Origin: Nonomuraea jiangxiensis
GTDB lineage: Bacteria > Actinomycetota > Actinomycetes > Streptosporangiales > Streptosporangiaceae
Length of the DNA stretch: 64,000 nucleotides
Direction: 5' to 3'
Assembly: GCF_900099965.1 (NCBI RefSeq)
Contig: NZ_FNDJ01000009.1
Coordinates: forward strand, 186,001-250,000
Shown: piece after piece, positions 35,266-44,320 of the stretch
Layout of the letters: each line of letters opens with the position of its first letter
How positions within the stretch are numbered: position 1 is the first letter of the stretch
Notes under the pieces: generated by a model
The model's input: the letters and a program-made list of their open reading frames with translations, nothing else
The model's database searches: none
What the model was told of the DNA's origin: nothing
Program-made: the position numbers and the translations under genes

Positions 35266-36873
35266 ATGGATTCACGCATCAGGAATATCGTGATCCTCGG
35301 CGGCGGCACCGCAGGCTGGATGGCCGCTGCCTATCTCGGAAAAGCCCTTCAGGGGACGGCGAGGATAACGGTGCTCGAGGCACCGGACATTCCCAAGCTA
35401 GGGGTGGGAGAGGCGACCATCCCCAACCTCCAGACGGCATTCTTCGATTTCCTCGGGATAGCCGAGGACGAATGGATGCGAGAGGTGAACGCCAGCTATA
35501 AGATCGCCATCAAGTTCATCAACTGGCGGACCGGAGGAGAGGGCTCGGCGCGGCCCAGGTCCGCCGGCGGCAGGAGCGATCAGTTCTACCACATCTTCGG
35601 CCTGCTCCCCTTCCACGAGGGCATCCCGCTGTCGCACTACTGGGTGCGCAAGAAACATCTCGGCCGGACGGCGCAGGAGTTCGACCACGCCTGCTACCGG
35701 GAGCCGCTGCTGCTCGACGCCAACAAGGCGCCGCGCTGGATGGACGGCACGCGCGCCGCCAACTACGCCTGGCACTTCGACGCCCACCTGGTGGCCGACT
35801 ACCTGCGCCGCTTCTCCACCGGCAAGCTCGACGTCGAGCACGTCCAGGACCGGATGGAGGACGTCACCTTCGACGCCAACGGCTACCTCACCAGCCTGCG
35901 CACCGCCACCGGCCGGGTCCTGACCGCCGATCTGTTCGTCGACTGCTCCGGGTTCCGCGGCCTGCTGATCAACAAGGCGCTGAACGAGCCGTTCGTGGAC
36001 ATGAGCGACCACCTGCTCAACGACAGCGCGGTCGCCACGGCCGTGCCCAACGACGACGCGACCACCGGTGTGGAGCCGTTCACCTCGGCCATCGCCATGA
36101 AGTCCGGCTGGACCTGGAAGATCCCCATGCTGGGCAGGTTCGGCACCGGTTACGTCTACTCCAGCCAGTTCGCCGGCCAGGACGAGGCCGTCAAGGAATT
36201 CTGCGACCTGTGGGAGCTGGATCCCGACCGGACGGATCTGAACCTGATCCGCTTCCGGGTGGGCCGCAACAGGCGTGCCTGGGTGAAGAACTGCGTCAGC
36301 ATCGGCACGTCGTCCTGCTTCGTGGAGCCGCTGGAGTCCACCGGGATCTACTTCATCTACGCCGCGCTGTACCAGCTGGTCAAACATTTCCCGGACAAGA
36401 GCTTCGACCCGGTGCTGATCGATCGGTTCAACCGCGAGATCGAGACGATGTTCGACGACACCCGCGACTTCATCCAGGCGCATTTCCATTTCGCGCCGCG
36501 CGACGACACGCCCTTCTGGCGGGCGAACAAGGAGCTCAAGCTGGGCGACGGCATGCAGGACAAGATGGACATGTATCGCGCCGGGCTGCCCATCAACAAT
36601 CCGCCGAGCGACGACGCCAGCCATTACTACGCCAATTTTGAGGAGGAGTTCCGCAACTTCTGGAACAACGGCAACTACTACTGCGTGCTGGCCGGCCTGG
36701 ACCACTTGCCGCCGCGCCCGTTGCCGCTGCTGGCTCACATGCCCGAATCCGTGGCGAGCGCCGAGGCGTTGTTCACGCGGGTGAGCGAGGAGCAGCGCAG
36801 GCTCGTCGAGAGTCTGCCGACCAACTACGAGTTCCTGCGCAGCCTGCACGGGCACACGGAGCAGAGGCACTGA
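35266..36873 (+). CDS. FADH2-dependent tryptophan halogenase (RebH-like)
   Basis: 535 residues. The FAD loop is ILGGGTAGWMAA. The catalytic Lys, Lys79 in ASYKIAIKF, is at the same number as in RebH. The hallmark GWTWKIP and the substrate-side SSCFVEPLESTG (with the acid Glu) are all present. Chlorination at C7 of tryptophan, as in RebH and AT2433, is expected, but 5- or 6-selectivity cannot be excluded by eye. The ATG at 35266 follows AGGGGG. These enzymes need a flavin reductase, which is not encoded in the window. Confidence 0.93.
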   Translation: MDSRIRNIVILGGGTAGWMAAAYLGKALQGTARITVLEAPDIPKLGVGEATIPNLQTAFFDFLGIAEDEWMREVNASYKIAIKFINWRTGGEGSARPRSAGGRSDQFYHIFGLLPFHEGIPLSHYWVRKKHLGRTAQEFDHACYREPLLLDANKAPRWMDGTRAANYAWHFDAHLVADYLRRFSTGKLDVEHVQDRMEDVTFDANGYLTSLRTATGRVLTADLFVDCSGFRGLLINKALNEPFVDMSDHLLNDSAVATAVPNDDATTGVEPFTSAIAMKSGWTWKIPMLGRFGTGYVYSSQFAGQDEAVKEFCDLWELDPDRTDLNLIRFRVGRNRRAWVKNCVSIGTSSCFVEPLESTGIYFIYAALYQLVKHFPDKSFDPVLIDRFNREIETMFDDTRDFIQAHFHFAPRDDTPFWRANKELKLGDGMQDKMDMYRAGLPINNPPSDDASHYYANFEEEFRNFWNNGNYYCVLAGLDHLPPRPLPLLAHMPESVASAEALFTRVSEEQRRLVESLPTNYEFLRSLHGHTEQRH

Positions 36874-36889
36874 AGTTCGTCATGCGCGG

Positions 36890-36920
36890 AAGGGGCCCAG
36901 ACCATCGGTCTGGGCCCCTT
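36890..36920. terminator. Bidirectional terminator between halogenase and LAL regulator
   Basis: A 14-bp perfect stem, AAGGGGCCCAGACC with GGTCTGGGCCCCTT, and a 3-nt loop lie between converging genes. The flanking A and T residues give each strand a short 3' T stretch. Confidence 0.85.
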
Positions 36921-36973
36921 CCCATGAGGCGCGAAGATCCGGATGAGGCTCGGAGGCCCGGTCGCGCTCCGGG

Positions 36974-39823
36974 TCAGATCACGGTGCGCTCCTGGCCGAG
37001 CCGCGCAAGCTCGACCCGTGAGCGGATCTCCAGCTTGCGGAAGATCTGCCGCAGGTGGAAGCCGACGGTGTGCGGCGACAGGAACATCCGCTTGGCGACC
37101 TGCTTGTTGGTCAGCCCCTGGGCGACGAAGGTGGCGACCGCCCACTCCGTCTTGGTGAGGCTTTCCCAGCCCGTGGCCGGCCGCTTGGCGTAGGACCAGT
37201 GCCGCCGGCGCACCCCCATGTCGCGAAGACGCAGCCGTACCCGGGCACTGTCCCGGCCCGCCTGCACCGACTCGTATCCCACCAGGGCGTGTTCCAGCCA
37301 GTAGACCGTCGCCTCCCGGTCGACGTCGGCCAGCGCGGCGGCCAGGTCCTCGGCGGCCGAGGCCTGCTCCCACGGATCGATGTGCTCCTTGACCGCATGC
37401 TCCAGCAGCTGTGTGTCGCCGTCCACGACACCCCGGGCATGCGCGGCGGCGGTGAGCATCGAAGGCAGGTCGGGGTTGTCGGCCGCGATCCGTTCCGCGG
37501 CGGAGGTGACGGCCACCGCCCGGTGCGGCAGGCCGGCCGCGATAGCCGTCCGAGCCAGCCAGGCGGCCGCGATGCGCGAGTTGGCGAGCAGACGCGTTCG
37601 GAGCTCGCGGTCCTCGTAGAGCGGGGCGAGCACCTCCATGGCCCTGGGCAGGTCACCCTCCGCCGCGGCGAACTGGGCCTTGAGCCACACCATGACGGGC
37701 AGCGGGGTGCCCGGCAGGGATTCGGCCTGCGCGGTGTGCTCGGCCGCCGCGGCGAGGTCGCCGCGGCGCAGCGCCAGCGTGGCCAGCACGAGCCAGGCCA
37801 TCCAGGTGAGCTGGGGGCTGCCGACGTCGGCGCTGGCCTCCAGCCCGGCCCGCGCCTCGCTCTCCGCCTCGTCGGGCCGGCCGGCGCCCAGGTGGATGAA
37901 GGCTTCGAGCATCCGCGACATCCCGGCCAGTACCTGGGCGCCCTTGACGGACAGATCCTCGCGCAGCCGCTCCACCAGGGACGAGGCCTCGTCGTAGGAG
38001 CCGAGGACGATGAGCATCGTGGCCAGGGTCGCCTGCGGCGTGACGTACCAGAGCACCCGCTCGCCCTGGCCCAGGAGGTCGGTCGCCTCCTTGGCCAGAC
38101 GGAGCCCCTCGGTCAACCGGCCGCGCTGCCATTGTTCCCTGGCCAGGATCGTCAGCCCCACGACCCGGCTCGGCGACGTGACCGGCTGCATGGTGGTCGT
38201 CTCGGTGGCGCTGCGCACCGCGGCGCTCGACGATTCCTCCGCGATCGCCAGCAACCGAGTGTTTTGGAGATTATCCCGAACCTCAGGCTGGAGGTGAGCG
38301 TGCTCGAGCAGTTGTTCGGCCAGCTCGCGTGCCCGGCCGGCCTGTCCGCGCAGCAGCAGGGCGGCCGCCAGCCAGAGCCTGAGCGGAATGCTCTCGCCCT
38401 CCAGCCGGGCGCCCTCCAGCTCTCGCTCGGCCAGCTCGACCGCCCGGTCCAGCGGGCCGACCAGCACCATGGCGCGTACGGCGTTGCAGGCCAGCGGTAG
38501 CCGGTAGCCGGAGCCGGCCTCGGCCACCTCCAGCCCGCAGATCGCCAGCTCGGCGGCGCGCTTCGGATCGACGGTGACCGCTTCCTCGGACGCCCGGCAG
38601 AGCAACTCGACCGCTTCGTCGTCGCTCGGCTGCGCCCCGTGAATGAGGTGGATGGCCACCTCGACGAGCGAGCTTCCCTTGGCGGTCAGCATCTCGGCCG
38701 CCTGACGGTGCAGCGCGGCCCGCACGGCGCTGGGCACGCTCTCCCACACCATCTGCCAGATTCCCTCGTGCACGAAGGCGATCTCGTCGGACCTGCTGGT
38801 CAGCAACCGGGCCTCCATCGCCTCCTGGAACTCGGGCACTAGTGAGGCGGCCTTGGTCGACAACATCTCCGCGACGTCATCCAGGGAGCACGTGGGCCCC
38901 AGGACGGCGGCGATGTCAAGGGTTTGCCGGGCAGAGGTGGACAGGTCGGCCAGCCGCTTGTTGATCAAGGTGCGGAAGCGCTCGGGTAGCGCGGTGCGCC
39001 CGGGCGTGACCAACCGGGCCACCCCTTTGACCGTCTGGATCTTGCCTTCCTCGGCCAAACCCTCCAGCAGTTCGACAGCGAGGGAGGGATCGCCGTCGGC
39101 GTTGGCCACGAGGGCCTTGAGATGGCGATCAGGCGTGGCCGACAACCGGTCCTTCACGACCTGCGCCATCTCGCTAGTCGATAGCGGGGGCAGGGTGTGC
39201 CTGGCCGCCCGAAGTCCGTCTTGGAGCAGGTCGTACAAGTGGTCGTGGGACTGATCGCCCTTGCCGGAGGTCTTGGCGAAAACCCAGACGATCGAGGACT
39301 TGGCCAGCCTCGCCGGCAGGAGGCGGACGGCCAGCAGGGTCGCCGAGTCGGCCCAGTGCAAATCGTCGAGGGTGATCAGAGTCGGGGCCTGCGCGGCGCG
39401 CTCTTCCAATCGGGCGCCAAGGTACTGAATGACCTTGCCGTGGGTGTCGGAGGCCGCAGCGAGCGAGTCCCTGGTGGCAACCCTGCCGTGGGGCGCGGGG
39501 TCGACCAGCGAGAGCAGCGGTGCCATGGGCATGAGCCGCAGCACCGGGTCCGCCGTGACGTGGGAGACGTTGAAAGCCTGCTCCAGAGCGAGGTGACGCA
39601 CCTCCGCCAGTAGCCGGCTCTTTCCGATGCCCGGTGGGCCCTCCAGCAGCAGGATGCCGCTGCGTCGTTGAAGGAGCTCCGTGGCGTGGGTCAGATGTGT
39701 GAATCGTCCGTGGAGCGGGTGTTCTCTCGAACCGGAATCATTGTGTTGATTGCTCGCGTGCGGGTTGTAGTACAACGAACACTCCACATATTCGATTGAC
39801 GTCAAACGTGTCGAGTTGTGCAC
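36974..39823 (-). CDS. LAL-family LuxR transcriptional activator (RebR-like)
   Basis: 949 residues. An N-terminal AAA/STAND ATPase has Walker A GPPGIGKS (about 62-69) and Walker B LITLDDLHWAD (about 145-155). A long helical TPR-like region follows, then a LuxR HTH at the C-terminus (LTKTEWAVATFVAQGLTNKQ, LSPHTVGFHLRQIFRKLEI). Such LALs are the pathway activators of rebeccamycin-type clusters. The GTG at 39823 is the longest start; its GGAG is too close, so a slightly later start is possible. It lies last in a five-gene minus-strand run behind MarR. Confidence 0.9.
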   Translation of the reverse strand: MHNSTRLTSIEYVECSLYYNPHASNQHNDSGSREHPLHGRFTHLTHATELLQRRSGILLLEGPPGIGKSRLLAEVRHLALEQAFNVSHVTADPVLRLMPMAPLLSLVDPAPHGRVATRDSLAAASDTHGKVIQYLGARLEERAAQAPTLITLDDLHWADSATLLAVRLLPARLAKSSIVWVFAKTSGKGDQSHDHLYDLLQDGLRAARHTLPPLSTSEMAQVVKDRLSATPDRHLKALVANADGDPSLAVELLEGLAEEGKIQTVKGVARLVTPGRTALPERFRTLINKRLADLSTSARQTLDIAAVLGPTCSLDDVAEMLSTKAASLVPEFQEAMEARLLTSRSDEIAFVHEGIWQMVWESVPSAVRAALHRQAAEMLTAKGSSLVEVAIHLIHGAQPSDDEAVELLCRASEEAVTVDPKRAAELAICGLEVAEAGSGYRLPLACNAVRAMVLVGPLDRAVELAERELEGARLEGESIPLRLWLAAALLLRGQAGRARELAEQLLEHAHLQPEVRDNLQNTRLLAIAEESSSAAVRSATETTTMQPVTSPSRVVGLTILAREQWQRGRLTEGLRLAKEATDLLGQGERVLWYVTPQATLATMLIVLGSYDEASSLVERLREDLSVKGAQVLAGMSRMLEAFIHLGAGRPDEAESEARAGLEASADVGSPQLTWMAWLVLATLALRRGDLAAAAEHTAQAESLPGTPLPVMVWLKAQFAAAEGDLPRAMEVLAPLYEDRELRTRLLANSRIAAAWLARTAIAAGLPHRAVAVTSAAERIAADNPDLPSMLTAAAHARGVVDGDTQLLEHAVKEHIDPWEQASAAEDLAAALADVDREATVYWLEHALVGYESVQAGRDSARVRLRLRDMGVRRRHWSYAKRPATGWESLTKTEWAVATFVAQGLTNKQVAKRMFLSPHTVGFHLRQIFRKLEIRSRVELARLGQERTVI

Positions 39824-39886
39824 TCTCCGATTTCACCGGCAGGTCTCTTTCTTGGTAATCCGGCATGATCTCGGGAAATATACCGA

Positions 39887-40420
39887 TCACTCTTCGATGA
39901 TCTCGTACAGGTTCTCCGCGGCTCCGCGCGGATCGGGAGCCTCCACGGTCTGGCCGTGCCCGAGCAGCACTTTGTTCATGATCGTCACCAGCGAGCGCAT
40001 CTCGTCCTCGTCGAGATACTGGGAGAAGTACCTGCCGACCCCACCCAGAAAGATCGGGGCAGAACGGCCCAGCTCATCGCGCCCGCGATCGGTCAGCACG
40101 GCATAGGTGATGCGCAGGTTGTCCGCGTCGCCCCCGCGCTCGACCAGGCCCTGCCGTTGCAGCTGGGTGACGAGCTGGCTGATGCCGCTCTTGGAGACGA
40201 AACAGCGCCGGGCGAGCTCGTGCATCTGCAGCCGCCCCTGGGGCGCCGCCCCCAGCCGCGACAGCACCTCGCAGGCGGTCAGCGGCTGGCAGCCATTCGC
40301 CTTGAGATCTCTGTCGAGAGCCCTGGCGACCACGATTTCGCCCTTCCACAGCGCGAGCCACGCGTCGAAGCCCAAATTATCGAGGTCCCTGACTTTGGCC
40401 GGTTCATTGTTCACAATCAC
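39887..40420 (-). CDS. MarR-family regulator
   Basis: 177 residues from a GTG. The winged HTH is visible as LQMHELARRCFVSKSGISQL and VTQLQRQGLVERGG with the DRGRDELG wing region. MarR proteins often sense the pathway product or an aromatic and control export. It lies between the NDP-sugar decarboxylase (33 bp) and the LAL gene (63 bp), all on one strand. A near-palindromic AGTTTAGTACAGAACAGT immediately upstream could be its own operator. Confidence 0.85.
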   Translation of the reverse strand: MIVNNEPAKVRDLDNLGFDAWLALWKGEIVVARALDRDLKANGCQPLTACEVLSRLGAAPQGRLQMHELARRCFVSKSGISQLVTQLQRQGLVERGGDADNLRITYAVLTDRGRDELGRSAPIFLGGVGRYFSQYLDEDEMRSLVTIMNKVLLGHGQTVEAPDPRGAAENLYEIIEE

Positions 40421-40453
40421 ATAGTTTAGTACAGAACAGTCCGAGTCACGCGA

Positions 40454-41446
40454 TCACTGAAGCCCGTTCTCCGGCAGCTCCAGCCACCACGGATTACGCC
40501 GGCCCCAGTGGATCACCGCGGCCAGTCCCTCCTCCAGCGGTGTGCTCGCCCGCCAGCCCAGCGTGGCCAGCGCCTTAGACGTGTCCGGCATCCTGCGCCG
40601 CATGTCCTGGTAGCGGTTGCCGAGCGCCCGATCGGTCTCGACCGCGACCGGCTGCGCCGGCCCGCCCGCGAGCTCGCTCACCATCTCGATCACGTGCCCG
40701 ATCGGCATCTCGTAGGTGCTGCCGAGGTTGAAGCACTCCCCGTCGGCCTTCGGGCTCTCTCCCGCCAGGATCGTGCCCTGGACGGCGTCGGCCACGTAGG
40801 TGAAGCAGCGGGTCTGGCGGCCGTCGTCGTACACGACGGGCGGCAGCCCGCGCAGCGCGCGATGGACGGTCCTGCTGACCAGGTAGGCCGGGCGCTGGCG
40901 CGGCCCGTAGACGTTGAAGTAGCGCAGGATCGTCGCCCGCAGACCGTGCTGGCGCATGAAGGCGAAGGTCAGATGCTCGGCCAAGGCCTTGCTGGAGGAG
41001 TAGCTCCAGCGGTCGGTGGCGGTGCTCCCGAGCACGCGGTCGGCGTCCTCCTTCCACGGCACCACCTGGTTCTTGCCGTAGATCTCGCTGGTGCTGACCA
41101 TGACCACCTTGGCGCCCGTCCGGCACGCCCGCTCCAGCACCGCCTTGGTCCCGCCGAAGGCGACGTCGATCACGTCCAGCGGCCTGCCGAGGTAGGTGTC
41201 CACGCCCACCACGGCGGCGAGATGGTAGACGACCTCCACCTCCGGAGTGATCACCTCGGCGAGGCGATCGGCGTCGCGGATGTCGCCTGTTACGTACCGC
41301 ACCAGGTCCGGCTCCCGCGCCCGGTCCTTGGGCGGGGTGGCGGCGGCGTCGTACACGACGACCTCGCGGCCCTGCTCGGCCAGCCGTTCGGCCAGATGGC
41401 TGCCGACGAAGCCGGAGCCGCCCGTGACCACCACACGTCCTGTCAT
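40454..41446 (-). CDS. NDP-glucuronate decarboxylase-like SDR (UXS/CalS9 type)
   Basis: 330 residues, extended SDR: VVVTGGSGFVGSHLAERL (NAD loop), YHLAAVVGVDTYLGRPLD, STSEIYGKN, YSSSKALAEH (YxxxK) and RRRMPDTSKALATLGW near the C-terminus. The last segment and the STSEIYG loop are as in UDP-glucuronate decarboxylases, which convert NDP-glucuronate to the 4-keto-pentose or NDP-xylose. The gene for the NDP-glucose 6-dehydrogenase ends 4 bp upstream. Together they make a pentose donor; a 4-epimerase function is an alternative. Confidence 0.75.
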   Translation of the reverse strand: MTGRVVVTGGSGFVGSHLAERLAEQGREVVVYDAAATPPKDRAREPDLVRYVTGDIRDADRLAEVITPEVEVVYHLAAVVGVDTYLGRPLDVIDVAFGGTKAVLERACRTGAKVVMVSTSEIYGKNQVVPWKEDADRVLGSTATDRWSYSSSKALAEHLTFAFMRQHGLRATILRYFNVYGPRQRPAYLVSRTVHRALRGLPPVVYDDGRQTRCFTYVADAVQGTILAGESPKADGECFNLGSTYEMPIGHVIEMVSELAGGPAQPVAVETDRALGNRYQDMRRRMPDTSKALATLGWRASTPLEEGLAAVIHWGRRNPWWLELPENGLQ

Positions 41447-41450
41447 GGGG

Positions 41451-42803
41451 TCACCGTCCGATCCCGCGGTAGGCGAATCCCAGGTCGTGCAGCTCCTGGA
41501 TGGTCTGCCGGGAATAGTAGGCGCGCCCGTCGAACACGAGGCACGAGGGATTGACCAGGCCTCGCAGCCGCGCGAAGTCGATCCGCTCGAACGGGCGGTG
41601 CAGGGCGAGGACCGCCAGGCAGTCGGCACCCTCCGCCGCCTCCTCCAGGGTGGCGTACGGCCGCAGGCCGAACATCCGCTCCACCTCGTCCGGGTCGGCC
41701 AGCGGATCGTGCGCGCGCACCTCGGCGCCCAGCACCCGCAGTGCCTGCACCGCAGGCAGCGTCGGGGTCATCCGGAGGTCGCTCGTGTCGTTCTTGTAGG
41801 CGAGCCCAAGGACGGCGATCCTGGAGGTGGAGGGGTCCTTGCCGAGCTTGGTCAGCTCGTCGGTGATGAGCCTGACGCTGTAGTCCGGCATCTCCTCGTT
41901 GGCCGCCCGCGCCGTCTCGATCGTCCGCAGGGCGATGCCCCGCTCGCGCGCGGAGCGCCACACCATCCACGGATCCTTCGTCAGGCACGAACCCCCCACG
42001 CCCACGCTCGGCATCAGGATGTTGACCATGGCCGCCCCCTTGGGGATGCTGTTGGCCGCCGCGATCACGTCGAGCACGTCCACCCCGAACACGCTGCAGT
42101 AGCGGGCCAGTTCGTTGCCCATGGCGATGTTGAGGTCGATCCACCAGTTGTCGGCCAGCTTGACGATCTCCGCGGCCTCCAGCGACTCCAGCGGGAGAAC
42201 CGGCACACCGAGCATCCTGGTCCAGAAGGCCTGCGTGGCGGCCACGCTGTCGGGACACCAGCCGCCGACGACGATCGGCAGGCTGCGCAGCTCGGCCAGG
42301 GCCTTGCCCTCGGAGATACGTTCCGGCGAGAAGGCCACGCCGAAGTCCTCGCCGCACTTCAGGCCGCCCTGCTCCAGGATCGGCACCAGTATGCCCCTGA
42401 CCGTCCCCGGCGGAACCGTGCTCTTGAGGATCACCAGCTGGCCACGCCTGAGCCGTGGGGCGATCTGCTGGCACGCCGCCTGCAACTGCGACTCGTCCAG
42501 CTCTCCGTCCCCGGTGATGGGTGTGCCCACCGTCACTACCAGCACGTCGGCCCATGTCATGGCATCGAAGTCGGTGGTCACCCGCAGGCGTCCCGAGGAC
42601 AGGCCCCAGGCCAGCGTCTCGGCCAGGCCGGGCTCCTTGAACCGGCACAGTCCGGCCGTCAGCTCGGCGACCAGAGTCTCGTCCGTGTCCACCCCGACGA
42701 CTTCGGCCGGTCCTTCCGCCAGGGTGGCCGCCACGCATGACCCGATGTATCCCACGCCGACGAGCGCGACCTTGACCCGGTCGCCGTCCGCTAGAAATCG
42801 CAC
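41451..42803 (-). CDS. NDP-glucose 6-dehydrogenase (CalS8/UGDH type)
   Basis: 450 residues. VALVGVGYIGSCVAATLAEG is the NAD loop, ILKSTVPPGTV the conserved STVPPGT, and VGVGGSCLTKDPW carries the catalytic Cys. The enzyme oxidises NDP-glucose at C6 to NDP-glucuronate with 2 NAD+. The GTG at 42803 is chosen because GGAGG sits 5 bp before it; the TTG at 42824 lacks a site. It begins 17 bp after the RebG-like glycosyltransferase stop. Confidence 0.9.
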   Translation of the reverse strand: MRFLADGDRVKVALVGVGYIGSCVAATLAEGPAEVVGVDTDETLVAELTAGLCRFKEPGLAETLAWGLSSGRLRVTTDFDAMTWADVLVVTVGTPITGDGELDESQLQAACQQIAPRLRRGQLVILKSTVPPGTVRGILVPILEQGGLKCGEDFGVAFSPERISEGKALAELRSLPIVVGGWCPDSVAATQAFWTRMLGVPVLPLESLEAAEIVKLADNWWIDLNIAMGNELARYCSVFGVDVLDVIAAANSIPKGAAMVNILMPSVGVGGSCLTKDPWMVWRSARERGIALRTIETARAANEEMPDYSVRLITDELTKLGKDPSTSRIAVLGLAYKNDTSDLRMTPTLPAVQALRVLGAEVRAHDPLADPDEVERMFGLRPYATLEEAAEGADCLAVLALHRPFERIDFARLRGLVNPSCLVFDGRAYYSRQTIQELHDLGFAYRGIGR

Positions 42804-42820
42804 TTGCGCCTCCAAGTTGC

Positions 42821-44164
42821 TCAACTGATCGCTGTTCTTCCGGCCGATCTGGCGGCCAGCAGCTCCTCGATCGCCGCGGCGGCCAGCTCGGGGCCGTCGT
42901 AGCGGCGGAACTCCTCCTTCAGCGAGGCGGCCCGATCCGCGTAGGCGCCGTCTTCGAGTACGCGACGGACGGCTTCGCGAAGGCGCTCCTCGCTCAGCCT
43001 CCCGGTCAGGTGGAGCCCCGCCCCCGACCAGGCCACCCTGGCGCCGACCTCGTGTTTCTCCTCGGTGGCTCCGGCGACCACGAGCGGCACACCGTGCGAA
43101 AGCGCCGCGTTGACCCCGCCGTAGCCGCCGTTCGTCACCATCACCTGGACTTCGGGAAGCAGCTCGTCATGCGGGATGTACGGCTCCAGCCACGCATTGG
43201 CGGGCAGCCGCCCGTCCACCCCTGACCCGGCAGCCGACACAGAGGCCCCCGACCCCGCCGCCCCAGGTGCGGCCGGTCTTCCCGTGGTGGCCACGACGTG
43301 GACCGGTTCGTCGGCCAGCGCGGCCAGGGCAGGGCCCAGCAGCCGATCCGCGTCGTCGGCGATGGTCCCCTGCGTGACGTGGACGACCGGACGGCCGTCG
43401 GACAGCTCGTCCCACCAGGGCGGCGGCGTGAAGGGCGCCGAGGCCCGGCCCGCCAGTGCCCCGACGAAGCGGGTCTGGGGCCGCAGGTCGCTGCGCGGAT
43501 ACTCGAAGGAGGGCACGGTCCCCATCAGGTACAGGTCGGGCTCCTTGACGATGTTCTCCAGCACCCGGCCGGCCAGGCGGGGCAGCCCGGCCCGCGCCCT
43601 GACCACGTCCGCGTGCCGCCGGATGCCACGCATCAGCATGGAGTCGGCCGTCCACGCCAGCAGCCGGTTCCTGACCCGGTTCCAGGGCCGTCCGGCGGGC
43701 GGCAGCCCCAGCCCCATGGGTGCGGCGTCCCTGCTGCTCAAGATGTAGACGGAGGTGGCCACCCAGACCAGCGGCAGCCCGGCCCGCTCGGCGGCCAGGC
43801 CGGCCCCGAAGCACGTCTCGTCGGTGACGACGACGTCGGCGGGAAAGCCGTCGAGGATCTCCAGCAGGTCGGCCATCTGGTCCGGCGCCGGGTCGAGGAA
43901 GATCTCCTTGAGACCCAGCGTCATGCCTGACAGGCCGGTCACGCCCGCATGGTGAGGGAATGCCTCGGCCCTGGTCAGGCCGCTGAAGTCGTAGGCGGCA
44001 CGGAACCGCCGGTGCCGAGCGCCGGCCCCCGTCACCTTCCCCTCGAACGCCGCCCCCGCGTACCACTGGACCTCATGCCCCCGCTCCACCAGCACCCGAG
44101 CCACCGAAACCAGCGGGTTGACATGTCCTTCGCCAGGAGTCGTGGCCATGAGCATCCGTGCCAT
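42821..44164 (-). CDS. RebG-like indolocarbazole N-glycosyltransferase
   Basis: 447 residues, GT1/GT-B fold. The N-terminus, MLMATTPGEGHVNPLVSVAR, then EVQWYAGAAFEGKVTGAGAR and VVTDETCFGAGLAAERAGLP closely follow RebG. The donor-binding C-terminal half has VMVTNGGYGGVNAALSHGVP. RebG attaches glucose to the indole nitrogen. The RebG-like sequence suggests this enzyme installs the first sugar, while the DesVII-like enzyme at 59328 adds the second. GAAGGGGG lies before the ATG. Confidence 0.88.
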   Translation of the reverse strand: MARMLMATTPGEGHVNPLVSVARVLVERGHEVQWYAGAAFEGKVTGAGARHRRFRAAYDFSGLTRAEAFPHHAGVTGLSGMTLGLKEIFLDPAPDQMADLLEILDGFPADVVVTDETCFGAGLAAERAGLPLVWVATSVYILSSRDAAPMGLGLPPAGRPWNRVRNRLLAWTADSMLMRGIRRHADVVRARAGLPRLAGRVLENIVKEPDLYLMGTVPSFEYPRSDLRPQTRFVGALAGRASAPFTPPPWWDELSDGRPVVHVTQGTIADDADRLLGPALAALADEPVHVVATTGRPAAPGAAGSGASVSAAGSGVDGRLPANAWLEPYIPHDELLPEVQVMVTNGGYGGVNAALSHGVPLVVAGATEEKHEVGARVAWSGAGLHLTGRLSEERLREAVRRVLEDGAYADRAASLKEEFRRYDGPELAAAAIEELLAARSAGRTAIS

Positions 44165-44190
44165 CTGCGCCCCCTTCGCTAGTCAGCAAT

Positions 44191-44202
44191 CGAGACGCTA
44201 AC
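44191..44202 (-). promoter_or_regulatory. Cluster promoter element upstream of the RebG-like gene
   Basis: In the direction of the glycosyltransferase the bases read GTTAGCGTCTCG, 26 bp before its ATG. This matches the elements near 61286 and 61577. The divergent 2,3-dehydratase could share the region. Confidence 0.5.
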
Positions 44203-44320
44203 GGGGCAGATGCGAGGACTTTGCAACTGCCGCCGCCAATCAACACGAATGCGAGGGATGCAGTGCCGCGCTTTACCGGCAGGCGGGTCAGAAACCGCCT
44301 CCTTGGCACGCGAACGTGTG

